In this document: in pieces, positions 1-7,706 of the stretch
How positions within the stretch are numbered: position 1 is the stretch's first letter
Layout of the letters: every line of letters begins with the position of its first letter
Source: CAZEYT01 sp964516295
Lineage (GTDB): Bacteria > Verrucomicrobiota > Verrucomicrobiia > Chthoniobacterales > Terrimicrobiaceae
Assembly: GCA_964516295.1 (NCBI GenBank)
Contig: CAZEYT010000049.1
Coordinates: 1-20,973 of the forward strand
Length of the DNA: 20,973 nt
Direction: 5' to 3'
Translations under genes and position numbers: made by a program
The notes under the pieces: model-generated
What the model was told of the DNA's origin: nothing
The model's database searches: none
The model's input: the letters and a program-made list of their open reading frames with translations, nothing else

Positions 1-55
1 GAGCTCCAGATTGTGGTTCTGGCTGTTGCGGGTTCGAGTCCCGTCGGTCACCCCA
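1..55 (+). tRNA. tRNA-His (GTG), 3' part, cut by the window edge
   Basis: Only the anticodon arm, variable loop, T arm and acceptor 3' strand are inside the window. The anticodon stem CCAGA/TCTGG closes the loop TTGTGGT, giving anticodon GTG (histidine). The T stem GCGGG/CCCGT encloses the standard TTCGAGT loop. The 3' acceptor strand CGGTCAC is followed by discriminator C and an encoded CCA at 53-55; a C discriminator is the bacterial tRNA-His signature, pairing with the extra G at position -1. The D arm and 5' acceptor strand must lie just left of the window. Confidence 0.93.
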
Positions 56-314
56 GTGTTCCCCGCGGCAATAACGGCTGGAATCCCTTCCGTTCCATGG
101 GCCACCAGTGTCGCGGCAAGTTGCTTCTCGGAGCGGCGGAGGAGGACCGAGGCCAGACGCTCGAGAACGGCATCCGTGGACAGGCGCGCCCGCATCCGAG
201 CCCGGTCCGACTCGTCGGCGAAAAGAGCGGGTGGGCGGCAAGAAGAGCATTCGCTTTCCGGGAGAGATTCGATGGGCGAGCTCCGGGGGAGAGTCATGGG
301 AGAAACAAATTTCG

Positions 315-361
315 AAAAAACCACACGGTCCGGGAACGACTGCAGGATCGGTTGCCGGTGG
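315..361 (-). terminator. Likely rho-independent terminator downstream of the transglutaminase gene
   Basis: Read on the minus strand, CCACCGG (355-361) can pair with CCGTGTGG (321-328) with one bulged T. An inner AACCGA/TCGTT pairing continues the stem around a short loop, and the hairpin is followed directly by six T residues (315-320). It lies about 50 bases past the TGA of the leftward transglutaminase gene, where a terminator for the leftward operon is expected. The stem is imperfect, so this is a reasonable but unproven call. The rest of 56-412 shows no convincing gene on either strand. Confidence 0.42.
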
Positions 362-412
362 CATCGATTTGCAAGGGTTTGAGCCGCTTGGCGCACATAG
401 CCAAGGTCGTTC

Positions 413-1267
413 TCAGCGGCTCACGACCTGGACCGAGACGTTCATTTGTTCGAATGCACCGGGCGTTCCCATCCAAGTGCCGGCGAGGGGGCTGGCTTTG
501 TGGGCGTCGCGGGCAACGGCGACCGAGACGTGCTCGAGGCCGGCCGGTTTGTTGTTCGTGGGGTCGTAACCGCGCCAGCCGGTTCCCGGGATGTAAACCT
601 CCGCCCAGGCATGCGTGGCCCCGTGCTGGCCGGCTCCCATAAGGATATAGCCGGTGACGAAGCGGGCCGCAAATCCGAGGGCGCGGGCGGCTTCGACAAA
701 ATAGACGGTGAAATCCCGGCACGATCCCGACCCGAGGGCGAGCGTTTGCGACGGCGGTTGAACGCCGGGTTCCTCGCGTTGGACGTATTGGAACGATTCG
801 AAGATCGCGGTGTTGAGCTTTGCGAGGAGTTCGAGCGTATTGACCAAGTCTCCGGGCCGGTAGATCTTTTCGCGCACCCACTCCAAAAGCCCGTCGTCGT
901 CTGCCGGGTAAGCGGGAAGACAATAAGGAATGATCTCCATTTTTTCATCCGGGCAATAATGAAAGGGAAACAATTGCGCGGAGGGATCCACGAGGCACTG
1001 GATCGGCTCGTCATCGTAGAGTTCGACGGTAACGTCACTGAGAATCCGGAGTTTCTCGGCGGGCTTGGGGAACGTGAGAATGGCGATGGAATTCCCATAG
1101 ATGTCGCGCACCCATTGCAGTTGGAAGTCCGGGTCGACCTTGAGTGACGCTCCGAGAATGTGAAGATCATGGCCCTCGCGAGGCCGCATCATGGCCACGT
1201 GGGTTCCGAAGCGGACAGGTTCTTTGTAGAGATACTCCGTAAGATGAATGATCTGAAGGGTCTTCAT
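413..1267 (-). CDS. Transglutaminase-like cysteine protease family protein
   Basis: 284 residues. The first ~95 residues form a beta-rich block like the bacterial transglutaminase N-terminal domain (starting MKTLQIIHLTEYLY). A transglutaminase core follows with a complete Cys-His-Asp triad: C183 in GSGSCRDF, H219 in THAWAEVY and D235 in GYDPTNN. These motifs are typical of the bacterial transglutaminase-like family, usually read as cytoplasmic cysteine peptidases or amidases; the substrate is unknown. No signal peptide or membrane segment is seen. ATG at 1267 is preferred over an in-frame TTG at 1285, because the TTG would overlap the end of gltS and the homologous block begins at this ATG. 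The gene starts 10 bases after the gltS stop, so it is probably the last gene of the leftward operon; no strong Shine-Dalgarno is visible. Confidence 0.88.
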   Translation of the reverse strand: MKTLQIIHLTEYLYKEPVRFGTHVAMMRPREGHDLHILGASLKVDPDFQLQWVRDIYGNSIAILTFPKPAEKLRILSDVTVELYDDEPIQCLVDPSAQLFPFHYCPDEKMEIIPYCLPAYPADDDGLLEWVREKIYRPGDLVNTLELLAKLNTAIFESFQYVQREEPGVQPPSQTLALGSGSCRDFTVYFVEAARALGFAARFVTGYILMGAGQHGATHAWAEVYIPGTGWRGYDPTNNKPAGLEHVSVAVARDAHKASPLAGTWMGTPGAFEQMNVSVQVVSR

Positions 1268-1277
1268 GGCGGATGGC

Positions 1278-2471
1278 TTAGCCAAGCCAGTTCAGGAACT
1301 GCTGGATGACGATCGCGTTGCTGATGTCGACGAAAAATCCGGAGACCAGTGGGACGATGATGAACGCTTTGTGAGCCGCGCCGTATTTTTGTGCGACGGC
1401 AGTCATGTTGGCCATCGCGGTCGGCGTGGCGCCGAGCGAGATCCCGCCGAAGCCGGAGCTGACCACCGCGGCTTCATAATCCGAGCCCATGACCCGGAAG
1501 ATGACGAAGTAGGCGAACAGGAAAGCGAGGACAAACTGCGCGGCAAGCATGGCGAGGATGGGGCCCGCGAGGCTGGCGATCGTCCAGAGTTGCAAACTCA
1601 TGAGCGACATGGCCAGAAAGACGCCAAGGGCGATATCCGAAACGAGAGCGAGCGAGCGCGAGCCGGCCGGCCATTCTATTTTGAAAAATCTCGGCAGCGT
1701 ATTGGTCAGCACGATCGCTCCGAACAGCGAGCAGACGAAAAGTGGGAGGTTCACTCCGGCCAAAGCGAGGAGATCCTGAATGCCATTGCCGAGGACCAGA
1801 CTCATATTCAGCCAGAAAAGGGTGCGCAACAGGCTGAAGTGGTCGATGTTTTCGGAACGCGTCTCATGGGTCACCCCGATATCCGGCTGCCGGATGCTGC
1901 GGGGTTCGAGATTGTTTTTGGTGATGAGAAGACGGGCGATGGGACCTCCCATGAGCGAGGCGAGAACCAACCCGCAGGTCGCGCAGGCAATCCCGATCTC
2001 GCTGGCGTTGGAAATCCCGTGCTCGGCCGCAAAAACCGGAGCCCAGGCGATCGTGGTTCCGTGGCCGCCGAGAAGCGATACCGAACCGCCAAGCAGCCCG
2101 ACGACACGGTCGAGTCCCATCAACGCCGCCACCCCCACGCCCGTAAGATTTTGCAGAATCATGAACCCGATCGTCACGGCGACCAGAATCGCGAGCGGCT
2201 TTCCGCCCGCGCGCAGTGTGGCGAGGTCGGAGTTGAGGCCGATGGCGGCGAAGAAATAGAGCAGAAGAAAATCACGGGTCGCGAGATTGAACCCGATCTC
2301 GATCCCGGTCGTCCCATGAAGTATAGCCGTGACGGCACAGATGAGAAGTCCGCTTGTGACGGGCTCAGGGATGTTGAACTCGCGCAGGAGGGCGATGCGT
2401 TTGGTTAGCCATTTTCCGAGAGCGAGGACGAGAATTGCGAGATTGAGGGTGGTGAAACTGTCGAAGGTCAT
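1278..2471 (-). CDS. gltS: Sodium/glutamate symporter GltS
   Basis: 397 residues, the usual length of the ESS family. It imports glutamate with sodium across the inner membrane. It begins like E. coli GltS, with a hydrophobic helix followed by the block IPEPVTSGLL, then an AIGLNSDLATLRAGGK-type loop. The two reentrant-loop signatures are present: GGSVSLLGGHGTTIAW in the first half and SGFGGISLGATPTAMANM in the second, with about ten hydrophobic helices overall. The ATG at 2471 overlaps the TGA of the upstream membrane-protein gene as ATGA, which fixes the start; the frame is open further upstream to 2588, but that extension is inside the neighbour and looks non-coding. It is the middle gene of a three-gene leftward operon. 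Confidence 0.95.
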   Translation of the reverse strand: MTFDSFTTLNLAILVLALGKWLTKRIALLREFNIPEPVTSGLLICAVTAILHGTTGIEIGFNLATRDFLLLYFFAAIGLNSDLATLRAGGKPLAILVAVTIGFMILQNLTGVGVAALMGLDRVVGLLGGSVSLLGGHGTTIAWAPVFAAEHGISNASEIGIACATCGLVLASLMGGPIARLLITKNNLEPRSIRQPDIGVTHETRSENIDHFSLLRTLFWLNMSLVLGNGIQDLLALAGVNLPLFVCSLFGAIVLTNTLPRFFKIEWPAGSRSLALVSDIALGVFLAMSLMSLQLWTIASLAGPILAMLAAQFVLAFLFAYFVIFRVMGSDYEAAVVSSGFGGISLGATPTAMANMTAVAQKYGAAHKAFIIVPLVSGFFVDISNAIVIQQFLNWLG

Positions 2472-3004
2472 GAGGTCGGTTGGATTTCCACGGTCGCCTC
2501 GGCAAGGGCGCGGGAGAGTTTGCGGTTCTCGCGGATCGGAAGGTGGGCGTAGAGCAAAAGGTCGGCCGGATGCCAGAGCGCCACCCACGAGAGAATGATG
2601 AGCCCGCGTGCCAAGGCGTCTGCCAGCGGGCGTCCGTCGAGAGCGAACAGGATTTCGGAAAGGGCCATCAGCAGGACTGCGATCAGCAGCGCGATGCCCG
2701 AGCTGCGACGGGCATCGCGGAAGAGAGCCTTGAGTTCCAGTTCGGAGGCGGCGACGGCGGCCTCGAAGTGATTGCGAACGGCTTCGCGCACCTCGGAAAT
2801 GCGAGAGGTGTCGCCTCCGGGAATCTGCACGATCACGCGGAAAGCCGGTTTTTTCATTTTGGCCAGCGAGGCTTCGGCTCGAAGAACGTCGGCTACGCGG
2901 GGGTCAAGACGCGGGCCGATGAACGGACAGTTTTCGTCATCCAGCAGGAGTTGAACGGAACGCACCGCCACGGTCAGGGTCGTTGGTTGGGGCGAGTTTT
3001 GCAT
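2468..3004 (-). CDS. Conserved membrane protein of unknown function, two transmembrane helices
   Basis: 178 residues. About 120 soluble residues come first, including an acidic, helical middle (ISEVREAVRNHFEAAVAAS). Two transmembrane helices follow, about residues 113-131 (GIALLIAVLLMALSEILFA) and 141-160 (ARGLIILSWVALWHPADLLL), then a short basic tail with the motif PIRENRKL. A second helix with W-x-A-L-W-x-P-x-x-x-L-L-Y plus a P-I-R-x-x-R-x-L tail recurs in uncharacterised bacterial proteins I recall, but I know no function. The frame stays open upstream to 3595, but that part lies opposite the efflux adaptor and is antisense shadow, so ATG 3004 is chosen. The stop overlaps the gltS start (ATGA). 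It heads the leftward operon and may act in the membrane with GltS; this is inference from coupling only. Confidence 0.78.
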   Translation of the reverse strand: MQNSPQPTTLTVAVRSVQLLLDDENCPFIGPRLDPRVADVLRAEASLAKMKKPAFRVIVQIPGGDTSRISEVREAVRNHFEAAVAASELELKALFRDARRSSGIALLIAVLLMALSEILFALDGRPLADALARGLIILSWVALWHPADLLLYAHLPIRENRKLSRALAEATVEIQPTS

Positions 3005-3021
3005 ATGGCTTTGGGATTGAT

Positions 3022-3037
3022 TCGGGGACAACCCCGA
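3022..3037. promoter_or_regulatory. Inverted repeat in the divergent promoter region
   Basis: The 51-base gap between the leftward membrane-protein gene (start 3004) and the rightward efflux adaptor (start 3056) holds a perfect inverted repeat, TCGGGG-ACAA-CCCCGA. Directly beside it, on the minus strand, is TTGACT (3037-3042), a good match to a sigma70 -35 box, so the repeat would sit between the -35 and -10 of the leftward promoter. I see no good -10 at the matching distance. It could be an operator shared by both operons or a small hairpin in an mRNA leader. Confidence 0.35.
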
Positions 3038-3055
3038 GTCAAGTATCCGGGTGGT

Positions 3056-4165
3056 ATGCGAACTGACTTCGCCGGAATAATCAAGATCCCAATCGTTGCG
3101 ATTCTGCTCACACTCCTTCCGGGATGTTCGGGGGAACAGGAGGAGGCGGTCGAGGTGGTGCCGCCAGTGCATCTTTTTCAACTCAATCCACCCGCTTCGG
3201 CAGCCTTCCGCAGTTTCCCGGGTGAAGTCGCCGCCATGGCTAATGGTCGTCTCTCCTTCGATGTTTCCGGGCGTCTGATCGACTTTCCGGTCTATGATGG
3301 CAAAGTCGTCGAAGCTGGCGCGCTGATCGGGCGTTTGGACGCTTCGGACTTCCAAGCGCAATTCGACACAGCCCGTGCACGGTTTATCGCAGCCCGGGAT
3401 GAGTTCGCCCGCCAGACCACGCTTCGCGATCGCCGGGTCATCGCGCAGAACGAGTGGGATCGTCAGCGCGAGGCCTTCGAGGTTGCCGAGGCGGCGCTCC
3501 GCACCGCGCAGAAAGCCCTCGAAGACACGGAACTCTTCGCTCCGTTCAAGGGACGGGTCGCTCACCGATTTGTGCGGAATTTCCAAAGTGTCCAAGCCCG
3601 GGAGTTGGTCGTGCTGCTCCAGGACGTGAGCACACTCAAGGTCGATGTCCAGATTCCCGAGTCGGCTATGAGTCGCGTACCCCGCAACGCAACGGTGGAG
3701 CAGGTGCGCCCGCTCCTCGAAGGCAAAGCCGAGTTCGCCGCGATGCCCGGGCAGTTTTTTGATCTCACGCTGGAGTCTTTCTCGACGCGCGCCAGCACGG
3801 CTTCGAGGACGTTTTTGGTCAGCTTTGTTTTTAACCCGCCTGAGGATTCCAACATTTTGCCGGGGATGACATGCAATGTGTTCGTGCGGTTTCGCGAGGA
3901 CGGGTCCGCTGCACCGGCGGCCGAGGCGGGATTTGTGGTTCCGGTGCGCGCGATTTTAACCGCCGATGGGAAGTCGTGGGTCTGGAAATGGAACGCGTCC
4001 GATGGCACCGTGGCCCGGGTTTCCGTGGAACTGGGCGGACCGGTCGGCGACGGGATGTTGATTCGATCTCCGGGTTTGGTTCCAGGAGATCTGCTCGTGG
4101 CCTCGGGCGTTCGGTTTCTTTCCGAGGGATCCCGCGTGCGGCGGTTGGAGACGCTCAAGCCCTGA
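3056..4165 (+). CDS. RND efflux periplasmic adaptor lipoprotein (HlyD/MFP family)
   Basis: 369 residues. The N-terminus has a basic start, a hydrophobic stretch and a lipobox LPGC with the modified cysteine at residue 24, so the protein should be anchored to a membrane facing the periplasm. A barrel-sandwich half (LSFDVSGRLIDFPVYDGKVV) is followed by an alpha-helical hairpin (about residues 98-165), the second sandwich half (ELFAPFKGRVAHRFV), a beta-barrel domain and a membrane-proximal domain near the end (ILTADGKSWVWKW). This is the adaptor order for tripartite RND pumps. The frame is open far upstream on this strand, but that part is antisense to the neighbouring gene, and the lipoprotein signal fixes ATG 3056. 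The pump gene begins six bases after its stop. The outer-membrane partner is not in the window. Confidence 0.93.
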   Translation: MRTDFAGIIKIPIVAILLTLLPGCSGEQEEAVEVVPPVHLFQLNPPASAAFRSFPGEVAAMANGRLSFDVSGRLIDFPVYDGKVVEAGALIGRLDASDFQAQFDTARARFIAARDEFARQTTLRDRRVIAQNEWDRQREAFEVAEAALRTAQKALEDTELFAPFKGRVAHRFVRNFQSVQARELVVLLQDVSTLKVDVQIPESAMSRVPRNATVEQVRPLLEGKAEFAAMPGQFFDLTLESFSTRASTASRTFLVSFVFNPPEDSNILPGMTCNVFVRFREDGSAAPAAEAGFVVPVRAILTADGKSWVWKWNASDGTVARVSVELGGPVGDGMLIRSPGLVPGDLLVASGVRFLSEGSRVRRLETLKP

Positions 4166-4171
4166 CCTCCG

Positions 4172-7100
4172 ATGAACATCGCTGAAGCTTCCATCCGTTA
4201 TCGCACGGTGACGCTCGTGTTCACCGTCCTCATGGTCGTCTTGGGCGTGAAGGCCTACTTCGACCTCCCCCGCCTGGAGGACCCGGAATTCACGATCAAA
4301 GACGCGCTTGTGGTCACTGCCTACCCGGGGGCCACAGCCCAAGAGGTCGCCGACGAGGTGACCGACGTCATCGAACGCGCCGTCCAGCAGCTCGGCCAGA
4401 TCGAACGCGTGGTCTCAAGATCCGAACGCGGCCGAAGCACCGTCACCGTCACCATCCGCGACCAATACGGAAGCAAGGAACTCCCGCAGGTTTGGGATGA
4501 GCTTCGGCGCAAGATCAACGACGCCCAAGGCGAATTGCCGCCGGGCGCGGGGCCATCGCGCGTTGTGGATGATTTCGGCGACGTCTTCGGGATCTTTTAT
4601 GCCCTGACCGGCGACGATTATTCGGCCGCCCAACTCGACGAGGTCGCCCGCCTGCTTCGGCGCGAGCTTCTCCTTGTCCGTGATGTCAAAAAGGTGGAGA
4701 TTTTCGCCGCGCAGCAAGAGGCCATTTTTGTCGAAGTCTCCCGGGAACAAAGCGCCCAGCTCGGCATTTCGCCGGAGGAAATCCACCGCGTTCTCCGTGA
4801 ACAGAATCTCGTCGCTCCCTCGGGGGCGCTCGACGTCGGAGCCACCCGTCTGGCTATTCAGCCAACTGGCGAGATCCGTGGCGTTCGTGATCTCGAGGAA
4901 CTCATTATCCGGCACGGAGGCGAGTCCGCCGAGCTCGTCACCCTCAAGGACATCGCCACCATCCGGCGTGCCTATGTCGAACCGCCAACCACCATTCTCC
5001 GCTATGATGGCAAGCCCGCCGTCGGTGTCGGAATATCTACCGTCGCCGGCGGCAATGTTGTGACCGTCGGTGCGGGCGTCGAGCGCCGCCTGGCCCAGCT
5101 CGGCTCGGACATCCCACTCGGCATGGAACTTCACAAAATCTCGTTCCAAGCGGATACCGTCACCGAATCGATCAACAGCTTTGTCGAAAATCTCGGGCTG
5201 TCCGTGCTCATTGTCATCGTCGTCCTCCTTCTCGCGATGGGACCGCGCAGCGGACTCATCATCGGGAGCATTCTCCTCATCACGATTTGTGGCACGTTCA
5301 TCGTGATGGATGCCTGGGGTCTTATCCTTGAGCGCATCTCGCTGGGTGCGCTCATCATCGCGCTTGTGATGCTCGTGGACAATGCCATCGTCATCACCGA
5401 GGGCATGCTGATCGCGATTCAGAAAGGCGCCGACCGCCTCCAGGCCGCCAAAGACGTGGTCCGCCAAACGGCGATCCCGCTTCTCGGGTCCACCGCCATC
5501 GCCGTTCTGGCGTTCGGAGCGATCGGTCTGTCGGACGACAAAACCGGAGAATACTGCCGGTCGCTCTTCGACGTTCTGCTGATCTCGCTCATGATCAGTT
5601 GGGTCACGGCGATCACCATCACGCCTCTGTTTTGTTATCTTTTTCTCAAAGTCCCCCCGGCCAAACCCGGTGCGTCATCGGATCCCTACGCCGGGCTGAT
5701 TTATCAGCTCTACAAAAAGGTTCTTCTCGCGTGTCTGAAATTCCGTTGGGCCACTGTGGGCGTCATGCTTTTGCTTCTCGCCGCGGCGATCTATGGCTTC
5801 CGGTTTTTGGAGAATAGCTTCTTCCCGAATTCAACCCGCACGCAATTCATGGTGGACACTTGGTCGCCCGTTGGCACCCGGCTTGATGCTACAGCCGCCA
5901 CCGCTGCTCAAATGGAGGAAGTCCTCCGCACGGTTCCCGGGATCAAGCATGTTACAACATCGGTCGGTCAGGGCACACTGCGTTTTCTGCTCACGTATTC
6001 CCCCGAGCGTTTTGATCCTTCGTTCGCGCAATTCATCGTCGATGTGGACGACCATTCGGTCATCGATACCGCCCTGCCCGAAGTGCAGAGAAAACTCAGT
6101 GAGGCCTTCCCCGACGTGTTGGTTATTGGCAAACGATTTCTCCTTGGACCCGGCGAAGGCGGGAGGATTCAAGTGCGGTTCTCCGGCCGTGATACCGCGG
6201 TGCTCCGCTCCCTCGCCGATCAGGCCATGCAAATTCTGCGAGCGGACGGCCTTGCCAAAGGGGTGCGCATCGACGCCCGCGAGGAGATGCCCGTCGTTCG
6301 TCCGCGCTTTTCCGAGGTCCAGGCCCGGCAGGCGGGAATCACACGCACCGACCTCGGGGCCGCTCTGGAGGCGTTCTTCAGCGGACGCCAGATCGGCATC
6401 TACCGCGAAGGCGACGATCTCATCCCGATCTTCGCTCGCGCTCCGGAGGCCGAGCGGCGAGATCCGGACGCCATCCAGGACGTGCAGGTGTTCAGTCCGG
6501 TGGTCGGTCAGAGCATTCCCATCCGCCAGATCGTTTCCGGCTTCACGACGGAACTCGAAGAACCCATCATCATGCGCCGCAATCGCCTGACGACAATCAC
6601 GGTCCATGCCGATCAGACGTCCGGTCTGGCCAGCACGCTGTTCGAGCGGGTTCGCGGTCAGATCGAGGCAATCCCCCTGCCGCCGGGCGTTACGCGTGAG
6701 TGGGGTGGCGAACACGAGGACTCGTCGCAGGCCAAGGCTGCACTTGCCGGAACGCTGCCGGTTTTTGTTCTGCTCATGGTGGTCATCGTGGTCTGTTTGT
6801 TCAACTCCCTCCGGATCACGCTGATCATTTGGCTGACGGTTCCGCTCTCGATCATTGGCGTTGTCGTGGGCTTGTTGGTCTTCGACAAACCCTTCGGCTT
6901 CATGGCGCTTCTTGGAGCGCTCAGTCTTTCGGGTATGATGATCAAAAACGGCATCGTGCTCATCGACGAAATCAACGCCCGGCTCCGGGCGGGGACAGAC
7001 CCGTGGAATGCTGTCGTGGTCGCCTCCGTGAGCCGTGTGCGACCCGTTCTGATGGCCGTTCTCACCACGGTCTTGGGACTCATCCCGCTCATTGCCGACG

Positions 7101-7225
7101 TGTTTTTCGGTGCCATGGCCGTGACGATTGTCTGCGGACTTTTGTTTGCGTCGGTCCTGACCCTGATCGTGGTGCCCGTTCTCTACGTTATCTTCTTCGG
7201 GTTCCGACCGTCGGCGAAGGCGTAA
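4172..7225 (+). CDS. RND efflux pump, inner-membrane transporter (AcrB/HAE1-like)
   Basis: 1017 residues, full length for the family. It uses the proton gradient to expel substrates through a tripartite complex with the upstream adaptor. One N-terminal helix (about 12-30) is followed by a large periplasmic domain, a cluster of helices at about 340-530, a second periplasmic domain starting after about 570, and helices at about 860-1010. Proton-relay positions are recognisable: D403 in MLVDNAIVITEG (TM4), K925 in GMMIKNGIVLIDE (TM10) and the arginine of SRVRPVLM. The second TM4 acidic residue (AcrB D408) is Asn here, a variant common in this superfamily. The N-terminal region (LPRLEDPEFTIKDALVVTAY) is of the type often annotated as a multidrug or acriflavin pump. 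The substrate cannot be told from sequence. Its last 38 bases overlap the convergent DUF2062 gene. Confidence 0.95.
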   Translation: MNIAEASIRYRTVTLVFTVLMVVLGVKAYFDLPRLEDPEFTIKDALVVTAYPGATAQEVADEVTDVIERAVQQLGQIERVVSRSERGRSTVTVTIRDQYGSKELPQVWDELRRKINDAQGELPPGAGPSRVVDDFGDVFGIFYALTGDDYSAAQLDEVARLLRRELLLVRDVKKVEIFAAQQEAIFVEVSREQSAQLGISPEEIHRVLREQNLVAPSGALDVGATRLAIQPTGEIRGVRDLEELIIRHGGESAELVTLKDIATIRRAYVEPPTTILRYDGKPAVGVGISTVAGGNVVTVGAGVERRLAQLGSDIPLGMELHKISFQADTVTESINSFVENLGLSVLIVIVVLLLAMGPRSGLIIGSILLITICGTFIVMDAWGLILERISLGALIIALVMLVDNAIVITEGMLIAIQKGADRLQAAKDVVRQTAIPLLGSTAIAVLAFGAIGLSDDKTGEYCRSLFDVLLISLMISWVTAITITPLFCYLFLKVPPAKPGASSDPYAGLIYQLYKKVLLACLKFRWATVGVMLLLLAAAIYGFRFLENSFFPNSTRTQFMVDTWSPVGTRLDATAATAAQMEEVLRTVPGIKHVTTSVGQGTLRFLLTYSPERFDPSFAQFIVDVDDHSVIDTALPEVQRKLSEAFPDVLVIGKRFLLGPGEGGRIQVRFSGRDTAVLRSLADQAMQILRADGLAKGVRIDAREEMPVVRPRFSEVQARQAGITRTDLGAALEAFFSGRQIGIYREGDDLIPIFARAPEAERRDPDAIQDVQVFSPVVGQSIPIRQIVSGFTTELEEPIIMRRNRLTTITVHADQTSGLASTLFERVRGQIEAIPLPPGVTREWGGEHEDSSQAKAALAGTLPVFVLLMVVIVVCLFNSLRITLIIWLTVPLSIIGVVVGLLVFDKPFGFMALLGALSLSGMMIKNGIVLIDEINARLRAGTDPWNAVVVASVSRVRPVLMAVLTTVLGLIPLIADVFFGAMAVTIVCGLLFASVLTLIVVPVLYVIFFGFRPSAKA

Positions 7226-7706
7226 GCCGTGCAGCTTTCCGAAGACGAACGAGAGCGCCGGGGCGGCATCGCTCGTAGGCCAGAAGGAAAAGAAAATAAG
7301 CCACCACGGCGGCGGTAATCGCGTTGACCGCGGCTCCCAGCGCGAATGTCCGGCCCCAGACAAGCGCATCGATCGACTGCGGCGTCACGTCGCCCAAGTC
7401 ATCCAGCTCCACAGCAGGCTGCACAAAGACGCTGCCGACGCAGATATTCAGGTAGAAAAGCAACGGCCAAAAAGGAGCCAGGCACGACCCGCCGAGAAAT
7501 CCTGCCAGCACATTGCCACGCACCAAGTGCGCCAAAAACCCCGCCACAAATCCCCCGAGTCCGAAGGTCGGCAGAAAATTGAGGGATACCCCCATCGCAA
7601 ATCCCCGGGCCGCCTTTTCATTCGATCCGCGCAGCCGGAAAAACCGAATGCCCGCCAGCAACAGTGCCCGCCGCCAGCGCAACATGCGACCTTCCGAACA
7701 TTTCAT
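7188..7706 (-). CDS. DUF2062 domain membrane protein
   Basis: 172 residues. After a basic N-terminus the DUF2062 pattern appears: A-x-G-F-A-x-G-V-S-x-x-F-x-P-x-F-G, then hydrophobic stretches around LVRGNVLAGFLGG and APFWPLLFYLNICVGSVF. A third strongly hydrophobic helix lies near residues 118-141 (ALGAAVNAITAAVVAYFLFL), followed by a basic tail. DUF2062 proteins are small inner-membrane proteins without an established biochemical role, sometimes fused to glycosyltransferases. ATG 7706 is chosen because it overlaps the TGA of the hydrolase gene (ATGA). A second in-frame ATG at 7685 is possible. The 3' end overlaps the pump gene tail-to-tail by 38 bases, so no terminator separates the convergent units. 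Confidence 0.85.
   Translation of the reverse strand: MKCSEGRMLRWRRALLLAGIRFFRLRGSNEKAARGFAMGVSLNFLPTFGLGGFVAGFLAHLVRGNVLAGFLGGSCLAPFWPLLFYLNICVGSVFVQPAVELDDLGDVTPQSIDALVWGRTFALGAAVNAITAAVVAYFLFLLAYERCRPGALVRLRKAARLTPSPTVGTRRR

Noticed and set aside
11..642. Overlapping open frames on the plus strand over the tRNA-His end and beyond
   Set aside because: They run through the tRNA and antisense to the transglutaminase gene, are rich in Arg, Gly and Pro, and show no domain; they are shadows in GC-rich DNA.
2480..3055. An N-terminal extension of the efflux adaptor of nearly 200 residues
   Set aside because: It is antisense to the coupled membrane-protein gene, and the lipoprotein signal starting at 3056 gives a natural start.
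3005..3595. A long N-terminal extension of the small membrane protein
   Set aside because: It lies opposite the efflux adaptor and contains no recognisable domain; ATG 3004 fits the divergent gap.
4415..5467. A 350-residue minus-strand open frame inside the pump gene
   Set aside because: Its composition (many Asp, Glu, His, Gly) is typical of the antisense of a hydrophobic, GC-rich gene; no domain is recognisable.
5831..7369. A 512-residue minus-strand open frame across the end of the pump gene
   Set aside because: Antisense shadow of the transporter, with Asp/His/Arg-rich low-complexity content.
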